A stretch of 44,460 nucleotides of DNA from Saprospiraceae bacterium (GCA_015490175.1 WFYJ01000248.1:1-44460); one strand, 5' to 3'. Positions 26,679-35,581 are shown, counted from the stretch's first letter. Translations and numbers: made by a program. The notes: generated by a model from the letters alone, not told the origin.

Positions 26679-26924
26679 GTGTGGCTGCAGCCAAAGGTTG
26701 CGGTTTTTGGCCGAGGAAGCGAAGAACTGAGGAACCGAAGAACCGAGGATTTGAGCAAGGTTGAGACCACTACGCGGATGTTGAGATGCCGACCAGGTCG
26801 GAATCTCAACATCACCGCGGCCTGTCCCGATTTTCGGGGCAGGGGTGTTTCAACCCTACACGCTCAATCCTTTTTGCGCCGGCTCATTTTCGGGATGTGG
26901 AATCATTTATTCAAGCACACCACC
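26679..26924 (-). mobile_element. MITE-3, degenerate third copy carrying two extra hairpins
   Basis: In inverted orientation it has the CCGAGGAACCGAAG-type array, GATTTGAGCAAGG, and a right boundary CATTTTCGGGATG followed by AAGCACACCACC (ends at 26924), which matches the left end of MITE-1 and MITE-2 read backwards. The other end is not recognisable, and no target duplication was found. Inserted within are two strong hairpins, 26777-26813 (11-bp stem GATGTTGAGAT) and 26821-26843 (10-bp stem CCTGTCCCGA with one G-T pair). Confidence 0.6.
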
Positions 26925-26934
26925 GACCAGAGGA

Positions 26935-27636
26935 TCACATCACGATATTGTAGGCGACGAGCTGCCCGAACAGGCCAATCAGGTATCCGGGCCACAGCTC
27001 GCCCGGCGTGTGGGCATCGAGGTACAGGCGCGCCGTACCGACCAGACCGGCCAGCAGAATAAGGCCCATGAGCAGCACATTGACGTGGAGATACAGCGGT
27101 TCGAAGCCGTTGATCTGGAGGGTGAAATAGTCGAGGTCGAACGTAGCCATGGCCAGCAACATCAGCGCCAGCAGTCCGCCCATTCCCACAGCGTGTGCAC
27201 TCACCTTGGTAAACGCATTCAGGAAAAACGTCACGAACAGGGAGATGGACGCGCCCAGCATGAAGGCCGCATAGATGCGCGGAATGTCGGTGTTGTTCAG
27301 GAAGTTGATGACGAGCCACAGGTAAAACATACCCGTCAGGATGTAGGGGCCGATGCGGTCGTGGCGGTCGCGCAATTCGATACTGCCCACCAGCCCCAGC
27401 ATGCGCATCATGAAGACGGCAAAAGCCGGAATGAGGAAGGTGCTGAAAAACACCAGGATGAGCAGCCGCACCTCACCGGCCACCGAATGCACACCAAAGA
27501 GATAGGGATTGGTGCCCAGCAGCAGCAACAGACCATAGGTGGGCACCAGCAGCGGATGCGCCAACAGGGAAACGACCCGGGCGCCCGAACGCAAAAAAGC
27601 AGACAGCTTGTGGCTCGCGTGTGGCATGACATCCAT
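26935..27636 (-). CDS. Multi-pass membrane protein with degenerate PAP2 signature
   Basis: The product has about 233 residues with six or so hydrophobic segments. The second half carries KVSAHAVGMGG and ARLYLDAHTPGELWPGYLIG, which follow the spacing of PAP2 motifs 2 (PSGH) and 3 (SRxxxxxHxxxD) but lack the exact residues: the PSGH is Val-Ser-Ala-His, and the final Asp is Glu. Active or not, it is a PAP2-fold inner-membrane protein, a family that acts on undecaprenyl, lipid or sugar phosphates. Starts at 27636 or 27627 are both possible. The longer frame to 27783 runs through repeat sequence and is rejected. Confidence 0.65.
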   Translation of the reverse strand: MDVMPHASHKLSAFLRSGARVVSLLAHPLLVPTYGLLLLLGTNPYLFGVHSVAGEVRLLILVFFSTFLIPAFAVFMMRMLGLVGSIELRDRHDRIGPYILTGMFYLWLVINFLNNTDIPRIYAAFMLGASISLFVTFFLNAFTKVSAHAVGMGGLLALMLLAMATFDLDYFTLQINGFEPLYLHVNVLLMGLILLAGLVGTARLYLDAHTPGELWPGYLIGLFGQLVAYNIVM

Positions 27637-27690
27637 ATCCTTCGGCCGCAAAGAAATGGAAAAAGGCCGATCATCGGGCCAAGACTTGAG

Positions 27691-27915
27691 ATATACCCCA
27701 CGCAATCCGGTTAGGGAATTTTTGACGATGGTCGATTTCCCGAGAGGGAGAGATGGAGTGAATGAGCGAAGGAGAGACTGCACACCAAGAAAGTTTGGTG
27801 TGCGTGGTACCGATTGACCGGTTGCACCGATTTAACCGGTTTGACCGATTACACCATAACGCTCAACGCTCAACCTGCCCAACCGGTTTTCCCAAACCAC
27901 TTCGCTTCGGGTATA
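27691..27915 (+). repeat. Composite intergenic repeat (C, GAGTGA array, ACCGATT array, heptamers, D)
   Basis: Block C is 27691-27735. A GAGAGATGGAGTGAATGAGC-type array follows (about 27741-27778), then a 9-bp stem hairpin (27780-27803, GCACACCAA stem). ACCGATT-type units lie at about 27809-27856, CGCTCAA heptamers at 27859-27873, and block D at 27880-27915 (AACCGGTTTTCCCAAACCAC). This is the most complete copy and is the mirror image of the purD one. Confidence 0.7.
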
Positions 27916-27974
27916 GCGCAAGGAGAGAAGAGTGCGTGCAAGTCGTACCGATTCCACCATTTCCGCTATTTCCC

Positions 27975-28009
27975 CAAAAAATCAGGCCCTGCCGCTCGCG
28001 CGACAGGGC
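27975..28009 (-). terminator. Orphan terminator-like hairpin
   Basis: On the minus strand GCCCTG, a mismatch and a short inner stem pair with CAGGGC, followed by six T (complement of 27976-27981 region). No minus-strand gene lies upstream of it, because the next gene (28206) is on the plus strand. It may end an antisense transcript or be a relic. Confidence 0.4.
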
Positions 28010-28205
28010 TCATGACTATGGACACCCTATGACTATAATGGTCAGAACGAATAATTTCCGGTACAGCCCGGCCGGACTTCAGCAAAGCTGTGCAATCTGC
28101 CGCACATGCGCAAATGCCGCGCCCGCAAATTGCGCCTCCTTTCGACATTTGCCACGGTTCGTTATACGACCGACATCCTTCCAGGATTCAAAATTGCTGC
28201 AAAAG

Positions 28206-28898
28206 ATGCACCTGCAAACGCTCAAAGAAGGCATCAGCCGCTTTCGCAAACAGCTCGCGCGCCCGGCTCCGCCCGAGGTGCTGGCCCGCTACGAGGCCCA
28301 ATACCACTTCCAGGAGGCATGGGATCCCAAGGCGCCCGATTTCGCGGCCATGCTGGAACGCTGCCTGCAGGCACGCCACAGCCGCCGCCTGTGGAGCCGC
28401 AGCGGCTACGAGCCGCGCGCCGTGCTGCTGGCGTTGGCCCGCTATGCGCCCGAGCTGGTGCGCACCTTCTTTCAGGAGTTGTTTGCCGAAAGGCGCAGCG
28501 TCGAAGACCGGCTCGACCGCTTCGTCTTCCACCTCGACGAGCTCTTTGCCGACTACCGCGCCCACGTGGCTCGCTGCCCCTGGCCCGCCCACTTCCACGA
28601 CGACGGCTACCGCATGGCCTCCCACTATCTGGCGTTTCGCTTCCCGCAAAACTACGCCCCCTACGAACTGGAGCTGATGCAGGCCCTGTTGCGCCACCTG
28701 CGCGCGCCCAACGTACCGCTGAGCCACGACCTCGAACGCTATTTCAAGGTGATGCGCCTGCTGCGCAAGTTCTTGCTCGAAGACGAAGAGATTGTGCATC
28801 GGCACGAAGCACGACTCGCATCCGTGCCCCACGTAGCCGACAACCACCTGCTGCTGACCGAAGAACTGGCGCGCTTCATGACGGGACTCCCTTTTTGA
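28206..28898 (+). CDS. Hypothetical protein, no recognised family
   Basis: The 230-residue product is mostly helical and charged, without signal peptide or membrane segment. A segment near residue 143 (MASHYLAFRFPQNYAPYELE) recalls a Tyr/Phe-rich Phe-Pro-x-x-Tyr motif seen in N-terminal regions of some McrB-like proteins, but no ATPase or nuclease partner is adjacent, so this is only a weak resemblance. The ATG at 28206 was chosen; the frame continues upstream through repeat sequence. A hairpin word is inside the gene (28481, encoding Phe-Ala-Glu-Arg), with another at 28240. It precedes the porE-like gene by 149 bases. Confidence 0.6.
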   Translation: MHLQTLKEGISRFRKQLARPAPPEVLARYEAQYHFQEAWDPKAPDFAAMLERCLQARHSRRLWSRSGYEPRAVLLALARYAPELVRTFFQELFAERRSVEDRLDRFVFHLDELFADYRAHVARCPWPAHFHDDGYRMASHYLAFRFPQNYAPYELELMQALLRHLRAPNVPLSHDLERYFKVMRLLRKFLLEDEEIVHRHEARLASVPHVADNHLLLTEELARFMTGLPF

Positions 28899-28947
28899 AG
28901 CCACGTGCCTCGGGCATACAACTCGAAGGCAGTCGTTGCGTTCAGTC

Positions 28948-28981
28948 TTTGTCCCGAAGCGATCGCAAGGCGCTATCTTGG
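28948..28981 (+). promoter_or_regulatory. Candidate promoter of the porE-like gene
   Basis: TTTG at 28948-28951 and TATCTTGG at 28974-28981 resemble the -33 and -7 boxes with 22 bases between them. They lie 66 bases before the ATG at 29048. Confidence 0.4.
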
Positions 28982-29047
28982 CCAATGCCGGAGCTTCGCG
29001 TACGATTTTTTCCCGGTTTCCTTATGTCGTATCAAACCTCTGCGAAT

Positions 29048-31030
29048 ATGCGCTTTTTGATGTGTTGCGCACTCCTGGGCAGTCTGCTGATGGCCGGCTG
29101 TACCTACACCCGGAAGATCACCGACGGTCAGACAGCTTTCGAACGCAGGCAGTATCCGCTTGCCATCGAGCTGCTGCAAAAAGACTTTCGCAAGGCCCGC
29201 TCGCGCGTGGAAAAAGGCAAGCTGGCCTTCCTCATCGGCGAGAGCTGGCGCATGATGCACGAAAACGACGAAGCAGCCCGCTGGTATCGCACGGCCTGGG
29301 ACAACCTCTACGGCGTCGAAGCGCTCAAGCAATACGCCTATGCGCTCAAGCGTGCCGGCCGCTATGAAGAAGCCATGCAAGCCTTCAAGGAACTCGGCAT
29401 CGAGATTGGCAGCCCCTACGAGTACCGGAAAGAGATCAGCGCCTGCCAGATCGCGCTGGGCTGGCTCGAAAACCAGGACAAGAGCATCCGGATCGAGGCG
29501 GCGCCATTCAACAGCTCGGCGGCCGACTACGCTCCGGCCCTGTTTGGCGAAAGCCGGATCGTCTTCACCTCCGACCGGGCCGCCGCTACCGGCGACGAGC
29601 CCTACCACTGGACAGGACGCGACTACACCGACCTGTTCGTAGCCGACCCCGCGACGGGCATCGTCGAGCCGTTCGATGCCGCCATCAATACGCCGAAGAA
29701 CGAGGGCACGGCTACCTTCACCGCCGACGGCAGCGAAATGGTGTTCGTGCGCTGCGCCAACCAGGGCAAATTCGAAGACGGATATTGCCGCCTCTACTAC
29801 AGCCGGCGCTCCGGCAATGGCTGGACGCCGCCGCTGCCCCTGCCTTTCCAGCGCGAAGGCATCAACTACGGGCAACCTGCCCTGAGCGCCGACGGCAGCG
29901 TGCTCTACTTCTCGTGCAACGATCCCGAAGGATGGGGCGGCTACGACCTGTGGCGCGTGGAACGCCACGGCAACGAGTGGGGCGAGCCCCGACTGCTGAG
30001 CCGCACCATCAACACGCCCGGCAACGAGCAGTTCCCAACCCTGCACGGCGACACGCTCTACTTCGCCTCCGACGGGCACATCGGCATGGGCGGCCTCGAT
30101 ATCTTCCGCACCTGGCCCATGCCCGACGGCGGATGGGTGCCTGTGCGCAACGTGCTGCCCCCGCTCAACTCCAGCGCCGACGACTTCGCGCTGGTGGTCG
30201 ATGACCGCAGCCAGCCCGAAGAGGGTTGGCAGCACGGCTGGCTCACCTCCAACCGCGACGGCAACGACGACATCTACCACTTCGTGCGCATCACACCCGA
30301 AACGCCCGCCCTGGTCGAAACGCCGACGCTCCCCGACTCGGCCTACAAGCTGTGGCTCGACGTGTACGTGCTCCAGAAAATCTTCAGCGACCCGAACGAC
30401 CCCTCCAGCCAGTACCTGGGCCGCAAGCCGCTGCCCGACGCCACGCTCGTCGTGGCCCACGACGGACAAACCGACACGCTCGGCACCGGCCAGGACGGGC
30501 TGGTCAGCCTGCAGCTCGAGTGGGATACCGACTACACCTTCACCGCCTCGGCCGAGGGCTTCCTCACCAATCAGGCCACCTTCAGCACGCGCGGCATCGG
30601 GCGTGACCCCGCCCAGCCCGAGCAGCACTTCGAGCTGGAGATCGTGCTCGACCGCATCTACCTCAACCGCGAGATCGTGCTCGAAGACATCTACTACGAC
30701 TTCGACCGCTGGGAGATCCGCGACGACGCCAAACCCACCCTCGACCGGCTGGCGCAGCAACTCAAGCTCAACCCCGACATCCGCATCATGCTCAGCTCGC
30801 ATACCGACTGCCGCGGCTCCGACCGCTACAACCTCGAGCTTTCGCAAAAAAGAGCCCAGGCCGCCGTGGACTACCTGATCTCGAAAGGCATCTCACCCGA
30901 CCGCCTCGTGGCCCGAGGCATGGGGGAAACGCAGCCCCGCGTGCAGTGCCTCTGCAGTCGCTGCACCGAAGAGGAACACCAGCTCAACCGGCGCACCACC
31001 TTCACCATCATTGATGACGGGGAGTTTTAG
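29048..31030 (+). CDS. porE: PorE-like T9SS lipoprotein (TPR, propeller, CarboxypepD-like, OmpA-C)
   Basis: The 660-residue product starts with a lipoprotein signal ending in Leu-Met-Ala-Gly-Cys (Cys18); an upstream ATG at 29024 is possible. Domains in order are TPR-like helices (about 25-150), a PD40/WD40-type propeller (about 165-410, with EGTATFTADGSEMVFVRC and GQPALSADGSVLYFSC), and a carboxypeptidase-regulatory-like beta sandwich (about 455-530, PDATLVVAHDGQTDTLGTG). The C-terminal OmpA peptidoglycan-binding domain (about 545-655) has YYDFDRWEIRDDAK, SHTDCRGSDRYN and LSQKRAQAAVDYL. This is the architecture of PorE, which links the T9SS to peptidoglycan. Related OmpA lipoproteins share parts of it, so the symbol is probable but not certain. 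A hairpin word is at 29543. Confidence 0.75.
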   Translation: MRFLMCCALLGSLLMAGCTYTRKITDGQTAFERRQYPLAIELLQKDFRKARSRVEKGKLAFLIGESWRMMHENDEAARWYRTAWDNLYGVEALKQYAYALKRAGRYEEAMQAFKELGIEIGSPYEYRKEISACQIALGWLENQDKSIRIEAAPFNSSAADYAPALFGESRIVFTSDRAAATGDEPYHWTGRDYTDLFVADPATGIVEPFDAAINTPKNEGTATFTADGSEMVFVRCANQGKFEDGYCRLYYSRRSGNGWTPPLPLPFQREGINYGQPALSADGSVLYFSCNDPEGWGGYDLWRVERHGNEWGEPRLLSRTINTPGNEQFPTLHGDTLYFASDGHIGMGGLDIFRTWPMPDGGWVPVRNVLPPLNSSADDFALVVDDRSQPEEGWQHGWLTSNRDGNDDIYHFVRITPETPALVETPTLPDSAYKLWLDVYVLQKIFSDPNDPSSQYLGRKPLPDATLVVAHDGQTDTLGTGQDGLVSLQLEWDTDYTFTASAEGFLTNQATFSTRGIGRDPAQPEQHFELEIVLDRIYLNREIVLEDIYYDFDRWEIRDDAKPTLDRLAQQLKLNPDIRIMLSSHTDCRGSDRYNLELSQKRAQAAVDYLISKGISPDRLVARGMGETQPRVQCLCSRCTEEEHQLNRRTTFTIIDDGEF

Positions 31031-31216
31031 TGTAAGTGAGTGAGCGAGGAGAGATGGAGTGAGGAGCGATGGAGAGACAGAGAGACAGAGTGACAGAGAG
31101 ACAGCGTGCAGGTGGGCCGGTTTCACCGATTCCACCACGACAAACCAACGCTACACCCTCAATCACTGCAACCAGATTTTCCGAACCACTTCGCAAGGGA
31201 TATATCCATATCTTTC
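31031..31216 (+). repeat. Composite intergenic repeat upstream of ybjQ (GAGTGA array, ACCGATT array, D)
   Basis: GAGTGAG/GAGAGACAGAG array 31031-31100, then CCGGTTTCACCGATTCCACC (about 31117-31138), CTACACCCTCAATCA heptamer remnants, and block D (about 31165-31205). A TATCTTTC box (31209-31216) follows D, 34 bases before the ybjQ ATG. Confidence 0.55.
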
Positions 31217-31250
31217 CCGTCGGGTTCAACCGTGGATAAATCAACGCTTC

Positions 31251-31583
31251 ATGAAAGACATCCTCATTTCCACCACAGCCCACATTCCGGGCTACGAGAT
31301 CGTCGAGGTGCTCGACATTGCGCGCGGCAGCACGGTGCGGGCGCGTAACCTCGGACGCGATATCTTTGCAGGCCTGCGCAATCTGGTCGGCGGCGAAATC
31401 AAGGAATACACCCAGCTCATGGCCGAGGCGCGCGAGCAGGCCATCGACCGCATGCTGGCCGATGCCGAACAGCTCGGCGCCGATGCCGTGGTCAGCGTGC
31501 GCTTCACGACGGCCATGGTCATGCAGGGTTGTTCCGAGATTCTGGCCTACGGCACGGCCGTGCGCCTGCGTCGAAAGGAGTGA
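31251..31583 (+). CDS. ybjQ: YbjQ family (UPF0145) protein
   Basis: The 110-residue product matches the YbjQ family: ILISTTAHIPGYEIVEVLDI at the N-terminus, then a VRARNLGRDIFAGLRNLVGGEI segment, and an ADAVVSVRFTTAMVMQGCSE core. The small fold assembles as a pentamer, and its function is unsettled (annotated heavy-metal-binding). It is a single gene between two composite repeat blocks. Confidence 0.88.
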   Translation: MKDILISTTAHIPGYEIVEVLDIARGSTVRARNLGRDIFAGLRNLVGGEIKEYTQLMAEAREQAIDRMLADAEQLGADAVVSVRFTTAMVMQGCSEILAYGTAVRLRRKE

Positions 31584-32160
31584 AGAGAGATGGAGTGAGG
31601 AGTGAAGGAGTGCGGGAGTGCGCCGATTATACTCAACGCAATTCGGTCCGGGAATTACTGACAATGGTCAATGAACGATAGACGATGGACATTTTTGATT
31701 GAGGAACCGAGGACCGAGCCCGCTGAAAAAAGTCGAAAAATCATTTCAGTTACACAGAGATGCACTGAGCATACACTGATTTTCACAGAGTTGCAAAAAC
31801 TGCGTGCAAACTGCGGCGCTTTCTGCGGCCGAAGGCTGCGGTTTTTGCCTGAGGAACCGTAGAGCCGAGAAATCGAGGATTTGACCAAGCACCTGATAGT
31901 CAAGATAAAAAACTCAACCCTACACGCTCAACCCTCAACCTGGTCAAAAACTGCGTGCAAACTGCGTTTACTGCGGCCGAAGGCTGCGGTTTCAATGAGT
32001 GAGGAACCGAGGCATTTTAGCAAATGCCCCATATCTTCACAAACATCTGAAAATATGAACATTAAACATTAAACTCTAAACTCTAAACCCTCAACTCTCA
32101 ACCCTCAACCCTCAACCACTGCAACAGGATTTCCCGAACCACTGTGATGCGCGTATACAA
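31584..32160 (-). repeat. Dense repeat mosaic between ybjQ and smpB
   Basis: Left to right it holds a GAGTGA array (31584-31620), block C (31626-31670), repeat B (31738-31798, TTCAGTTACACAGAG core), and an inverted MITE-interior module (about 31805-31945, with CTGCGGCCGAAGGCTGCGGT). A second inverted module (about 31946-32112) has a graded heptamer array: TTAAACA, CTAAACC, CTCAACC. Block D follows (32117-32158). No gene was found. The two MITE-like modules lack recognisable end repeats. Confidence 0.6.
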
Positions 32161-32297
32161 CCATTCGTGCCCCGCGCCGGCAGGTGGCATTTGCCGAAAG
32201 GCAGATGAGGTGCCAACTTTTTTTCATTTTTCGCATTGGTGCCACGGCGCAAGCCCGGATCGCGCGGTGGGCGGTGCTTCAAACACCTGAACATATC
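32161..32297 (+). other. Leader region of smpB
   Basis: It holds a hairpin word (32189-32202) about 95 bases before the smpB ATG. I saw no clear -7 box. Confidence 0.35.
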
Positions 32298-32768
32298 ATG
32301 GCAAAAGAGAAGAAGAAGAGTCCGACAGAAATCGTCAACAAGCGAGCCGAGTTCGAGTACTACCTCGAAGAGAAATACGAAGCGGGCCTCGTGTTGACGG
32401 GCACGGAGATCAAGTCCATCCGGCAGGGACACGTGAGCCTGACCGACGCGTATTGCTTTTTCCGAAAGGGAGAGCTTTACGTCAAGAACATGTACATCAA
32501 GGAGTACGAGTTCGCTTCGCACTTCAATCACGAGCCGCGGCGCGAACGCAAGCTGCTGCTCAAAAAATCGGAGTTGCGCAAGCTGCAACGCCGCGTCAAG
32601 GAGCGGGGCTACACCATCGTGCCCTACCGCCTCTACATCAACGAGCGGGGCTACGCCAAGCTCGAAATTGCGCTGGCCCGCGGCAAGAAGCGCTTCGACA
32701 AGCGCGAAAGCATCAAGGAGCGCGACGTGGCGCGCGAGCTGGGCCGCCGTACCAAAATCAAATTCTGA
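32298..32768 (+). CDS. smpB: SsrA-binding protein SmpB
   Basis: The 156-residue basic protein has the SmpB core: [40 protein letters not shown], a central [18 protein letters not shown] segment, and the Lys/Arg-rich C-terminal tail with [16 protein letters not shown]. It binds tmRNA and brings it to stalled ribosomes for trans-translation. No tmRNA gene was seen in this window. The downstream gene starts 25 bases after its stop and may be co-transcribed. Confidence 0.96.
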   Translation: MAKEKKKSPTEIVNKRAEFEYYLEEKYEAGLVLTGTEIKSIRQGHVSLTDAYCFFRKGELYVKNMYIKEYEFASHFNHEPRRERKLLLKKSELRKLQRRVKERGYTIVPYRLYINERGYAKLEIALARGKKRFDKRESIKERDVARELGRRTKIKF

Positions 32769-32793
32769 AGTGGCCGTGCAAGCTGCCCACGCC

Positions 32794-33735
32794 ATGCTTC
32801 CCTGGTTCGACGCCGCCACGATCGATCGCCTGGCGCGCTTCGAGTGGCTGGTCGAGGTATTGCGCACAGGGTTTCAAAGCGAAGTAGTCGCGCCGCCACG
32901 TCCGCACTACGATTTGCCGGAAGGCCGCACCCTCCTGCTGATGCCGGCCTGGGAGGAGGCCTGGATCGGCACCAAGCTGGTGACCATCTTTCCCGACAAC
33001 CCGCAGGCAGGCAAGCCTTCCATCCAGGGCGTGTACGTGCTGTGCAGCGGCCGCGACGGCGCCCCGCTCGCACTGTTCGATGCGCGTGCCCTCACGCTGT
33101 GGCGCACGGCTGCGGCCTCGGCCCTGGCGGCCACCTGCCTTGCCGGCAGCGTGGCCACGCTGCTCGTCGTCGGCACGGGTGCGCTGGCGCCTTTCCTGGC
33201 AAGGGCGCATGCCGCACTGCAGCGCCCGCGCCGCATCCTCGTCTGGGGACGCAAGCCCGAAAAAGCGAAAGCGCTCGCCGCCGCCCTGCGCGCCGAGGGA
33301 CATGCCGCCACCGCCGTAGCCGATCTGGAGCGTGCCATCCCCCGGGCCGACCTCATCAGTTGCGCCACCATGAGCACCGAACCGCTGGTGCGAGGCTCCC
33401 TGCTGCGGCCCGGCCAGCACCTCGACCTCGTGGGTTCCTACCGGCCCCACATGCGCGAAGCCGACAGCGAAGCCATCGGGCGGGCCACCCTCTTTGTCGA
33501 TACGTTCACCGCTCTCGAAGAGAGCGGCGACCTGGCCATTCCCATAAGGGAAGGCCGCCTTTCGGCAAATGACGTGGCGGCCGACCTGACGGCCCTCTGC
33601 CGGGGCCGACACCCGGGCCGCACCCATCCCGACGAAATCACGCTTTTCAAGTCGGTGGGCTGCGCACTGGAAGACCTGGTCACGGCCGCCGCGCTGTGGC
33701 GCCGAAGCGAGGCACAAGGGCCGACGACAGGATAG
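32794..33735 (+). CDS. Ornithine cyclodeaminase/mu-crystallin family protein
   Basis: The 313-residue product has the OCD layout: an N-terminal substrate domain with TKLVTIFPDNP and LTLWRTAAASALAA (the Arg-Thr-Ala-Ala-x-Ser-Ala substrate motif), then a Rossmann NAD(P) domain with VVGTGALAPFLARA and ILVWGRKPEKAKAL. The family includes ornithine cyclodeaminase, alanine dehydrogenase and ketimine reductases, so the reaction is not certain. A GTG at 32776 is an alternative start. Hairpin words at 32912 and 33557 fall in the gene and encode Leu-Pro-Glu-Gly and Leu-Ser-Ala-Asn-Asp, respectively. Confidence 0.82.
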   Translation: MLPWFDAATIDRLARFEWLVEVLRTGFQSEVVAPPRPHYDLPEGRTLLLMPAWEEAWIGTKLVTIFPDNPQAGKPSIQGVYVLCSGRDGAPLALFDARALTLWRTAAASALAATCLAGSVATLLVVGTGALAPFLARAHAALQRPRRILVWGRKPEKAKALAAALRAEGHAATAVADLERAIPRADLISCATMSTEPLVRGSLLRPGQHLDLVGSYRPHMREADSEAIGRATLFVDTFTALEESGDLAIPIREGRLSANDVAADLTALCRGRHPGRTHPDEITLFKSVGCALEDLVTAAALWRRSEAQGPTTG

Positions 33736-33789
33736 GACGCCGTAACGAAGCGGTGACCTACCTTTGCCCCCCATCAAAACCGCCCGACT

Positions 33790-35034
33790 GTGTTGCTGAC
33801 CAAGCCTCTGCGCCAGTATATCAATACGTTTCGCGGCCTGCCCGTCACGGTCTGGAAGCTGGCACTGGTCATGCTCATCAACCGCAGCGGCACCATGGTG
33901 CTGCCTTTCCTCACCGTCTATCTGACCCACGAGCTGGGCTACACGCTGGCCCAGGCCGGCTGGGTGATGACCTGCTTCGGCATCGGCTCGCTGGCCGGCG
34001 CCTGGCTGGGGGGCAAGCTGACCGATCGCATCGGCCCCTGGAGCGTACAGATGGGCAGTCTTTCACTCACGGGCTTCCTCTACCTGGCGCTCATGTGGGT
34101 GACCGACCTGTGGGCCATCGGTGCGCTGGTGACGGCCACCAGCCTGGTAGCCGACACCTTCCGGCCGGCCAACCTGACGGCCCTGAGCCGATACACCACG
34201 CCCGACAACCGCACGCGCTCGCTCTCGCTGATTCGCCTGGCCGTCAACCTCGGCTTTTCGGCAGGGCCGGCAGCCGGCGGCTTCATCGCCGCCCACTTCG
34301 GCTACGCGTGGCTCTTCGTGGTCAACGGGCTGACGTACATGATCTCTGCCGTCTTTTTCGCCTTGGCGCTGCCCCGCGATGACCAGGCCGCCCTCGAAGA
34401 AGGGCAGCAACCCGAAGCCGTCACCGGCTCCCTCCGCAAGCAGGCCTCGGTCTGGACCGACCGCCGGTTCGTGTGGTTCATCTTTTTCCTGCTGCTCAAC
34501 CTCGTGGCCTTTTTCCAGTTGCTCGCCACCGTGCCGGTCTATCTGCGCAGCGTGCTGCACTACAGCGAAGACACCATCGGCCTGGTCATGGCCGGCAACG
34601 GCCTGCTCATCGTCTTGTTCGAGATGCCGCTCATCTACTGGCTCGAGCAGCGCTTCCCGGCCATGGGCCTGATGGTGGCCGGCGCCGTCCTCATCGGGCT
34701 GTCCTATGTGGGCTTCCTGCTTCCGCTGTGGCACGCACTGGCCACAGGATGGTGGGTGGTGCTCATCAGCATCGGCGAAATCATCAACTTCCCCTTTTCC
34801 AACACCCTCGCCATGGAACGCGCGCCGACGCACATGCGCGGCCAGTACATGGGCCTGTACACCATGATGTTTTCCGTGTCGTTTATCCTGGCGCCCCTCA
34901 TCGGCACCCGGATCGCTGATCACTTCGGTTTCAATGTGTTGTGGATTGCCTGCCTGCTCCTGTCGCTGGCCTCGGCGGCAGGGTTGTACCGGATGTGGCG
35001 CAGCGGACGCTTTCCGGGCAAGGCAAGAGCATAA
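33790..35034 (+). CDS. MFS transporter
   Basis: The product has 414 residues and about 12 hydrophobic segments. The MFS loop 2-3 motif appears as GSLAGAWLGGKLTDRIG (about residues 67-83). The N-terminal half has NRSGTMVLPFLTVYL near residues 31-45, typical of MdtH/drug-efflux-like members. It should export or import a small molecule by proton coupling, with substrate unknown. The start is a GTG at 33790. It follows the OCD-family gene and precedes ogt in the same direction. Confidence 0.8.
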   Translation: MLLTKPLRQYINTFRGLPVTVWKLALVMLINRSGTMVLPFLTVYLTHELGYTLAQAGWVMTCFGIGSLAGAWLGGKLTDRIGPWSVQMGSLSLTGFLYLALMWVTDLWAIGALVTATSLVADTFRPANLTALSRYTTPDNRTRSLSLIRLAVNLGFSAGPAAGGFIAAHFGYAWLFVVNGLTYMISAVFFALALPRDDQAALEEGQQPEAVTGSLRKQASVWTDRRFVWFIFFLLLNLVAFFQLLATVPVYLRSVLHYSEDTIGLVMAGNGLLIVLFEMPLIYWLEQRFPAMGLMVAGAVLIGLSYVGFLLPLWHALATGWWVVLISIGEIINFPFSNTLAMERAPTHMRGQYMGLYTMMFSVSFILAPLIGTRIADHFGFNVLWIACLLLSLASAAGLYRMWRSGRFPGKARA

Positions 35035-35055
35035 AGGCCTTCGTATCTTTCGGCC

Positions 35056-35544
35056 ATGGCCATCTTGCACATACAGACCCCCATTGGCTGGCTGCGCATA
35101 GGGGGTACAGCAGCGGCCATACGCGAGGTGCGGCGCGTGGACGCCCCCGCACCCGACACCGAGCCCGTGCCGCCCCTGCTGCGCGATTGCGCCCGCCAGC
35201 TGGAAGAGTACTTTCAGCGTACGCGCCAGACGTTCGAGCTGCCGCTCGACTATGGCGATGCGCCGCCCTTTCACAGGAAAGTGTGGGACGCCTTGCGGCA
35301 AATTCCGTATGGTCAAACCACCTCCTACCTGGCCATTGCGCGCCAGTTGGGCGACCCCAAGGCCGTGCGGGCCGTGGGTCAGGCCAACCGCGCCAACCCC
35401 ATCGCCATCATCATCCCGTGCCATCGCGTCATCGCCGCCAATGGCGACCTGCAAGGCTACTTTTACGGCCTCGAGGTGAAACGCCAATTGCTCGAGCTGG
35501 AAAATCCCCGCTCTTTTGCCCGACAGGGCTCGCTTTTTGACTGA
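35056..35544 (+). CDS. ogt: Methylated-DNA--protein-cysteine methyltransferase
   Basis: The 162-residue product carries the alkyl-acceptor Cys122 in the PCHRVI motif (IIPCHRVIAANGDLQGYFYG) and the DNA-binding helix with RAVGQANRANP just before it. It transfers methyl groups from O6-methylguanine in DNA to its own Cys and is then spent. The N-terminal part is short, as in Ogt rather than Ada. A variant hairpin word (35290-35303, loop GCAA) is in the gene and encodes Ala-Leu-Arg-Gln-Ile. Confidence 0.94.
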   Translation: MAILHIQTPIGWLRIGGTAAAIREVRRVDAPAPDTEPVPPLLRDCARQLEEYFQRTRQTFELPLDYGDAPPFHRKVWDALRQIPYGQTTSYLAIARQLGDPKAVRAVGQANRANPIAIIIPCHRVIAANGDLQGYFYGLEVKRQLLELENPRSFARQGSLFD

Positions 35545-35581
35545 ATGGTATGGTCGCAGAAAGTGCGTTTTTACGTAAAAA

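Noticed and set aside
27637-27783. N-terminal extension of the PAP2-like protein
   Set aside because: The extra residues are encoded by repeat block C and a GAGTGA array.
28206-28898. Restriction-related (McrB-like) function
   Set aside because: Only a short Phe-Pro-Tyr motif is similar, and no ATPase or nuclease partner gene is adjacent.
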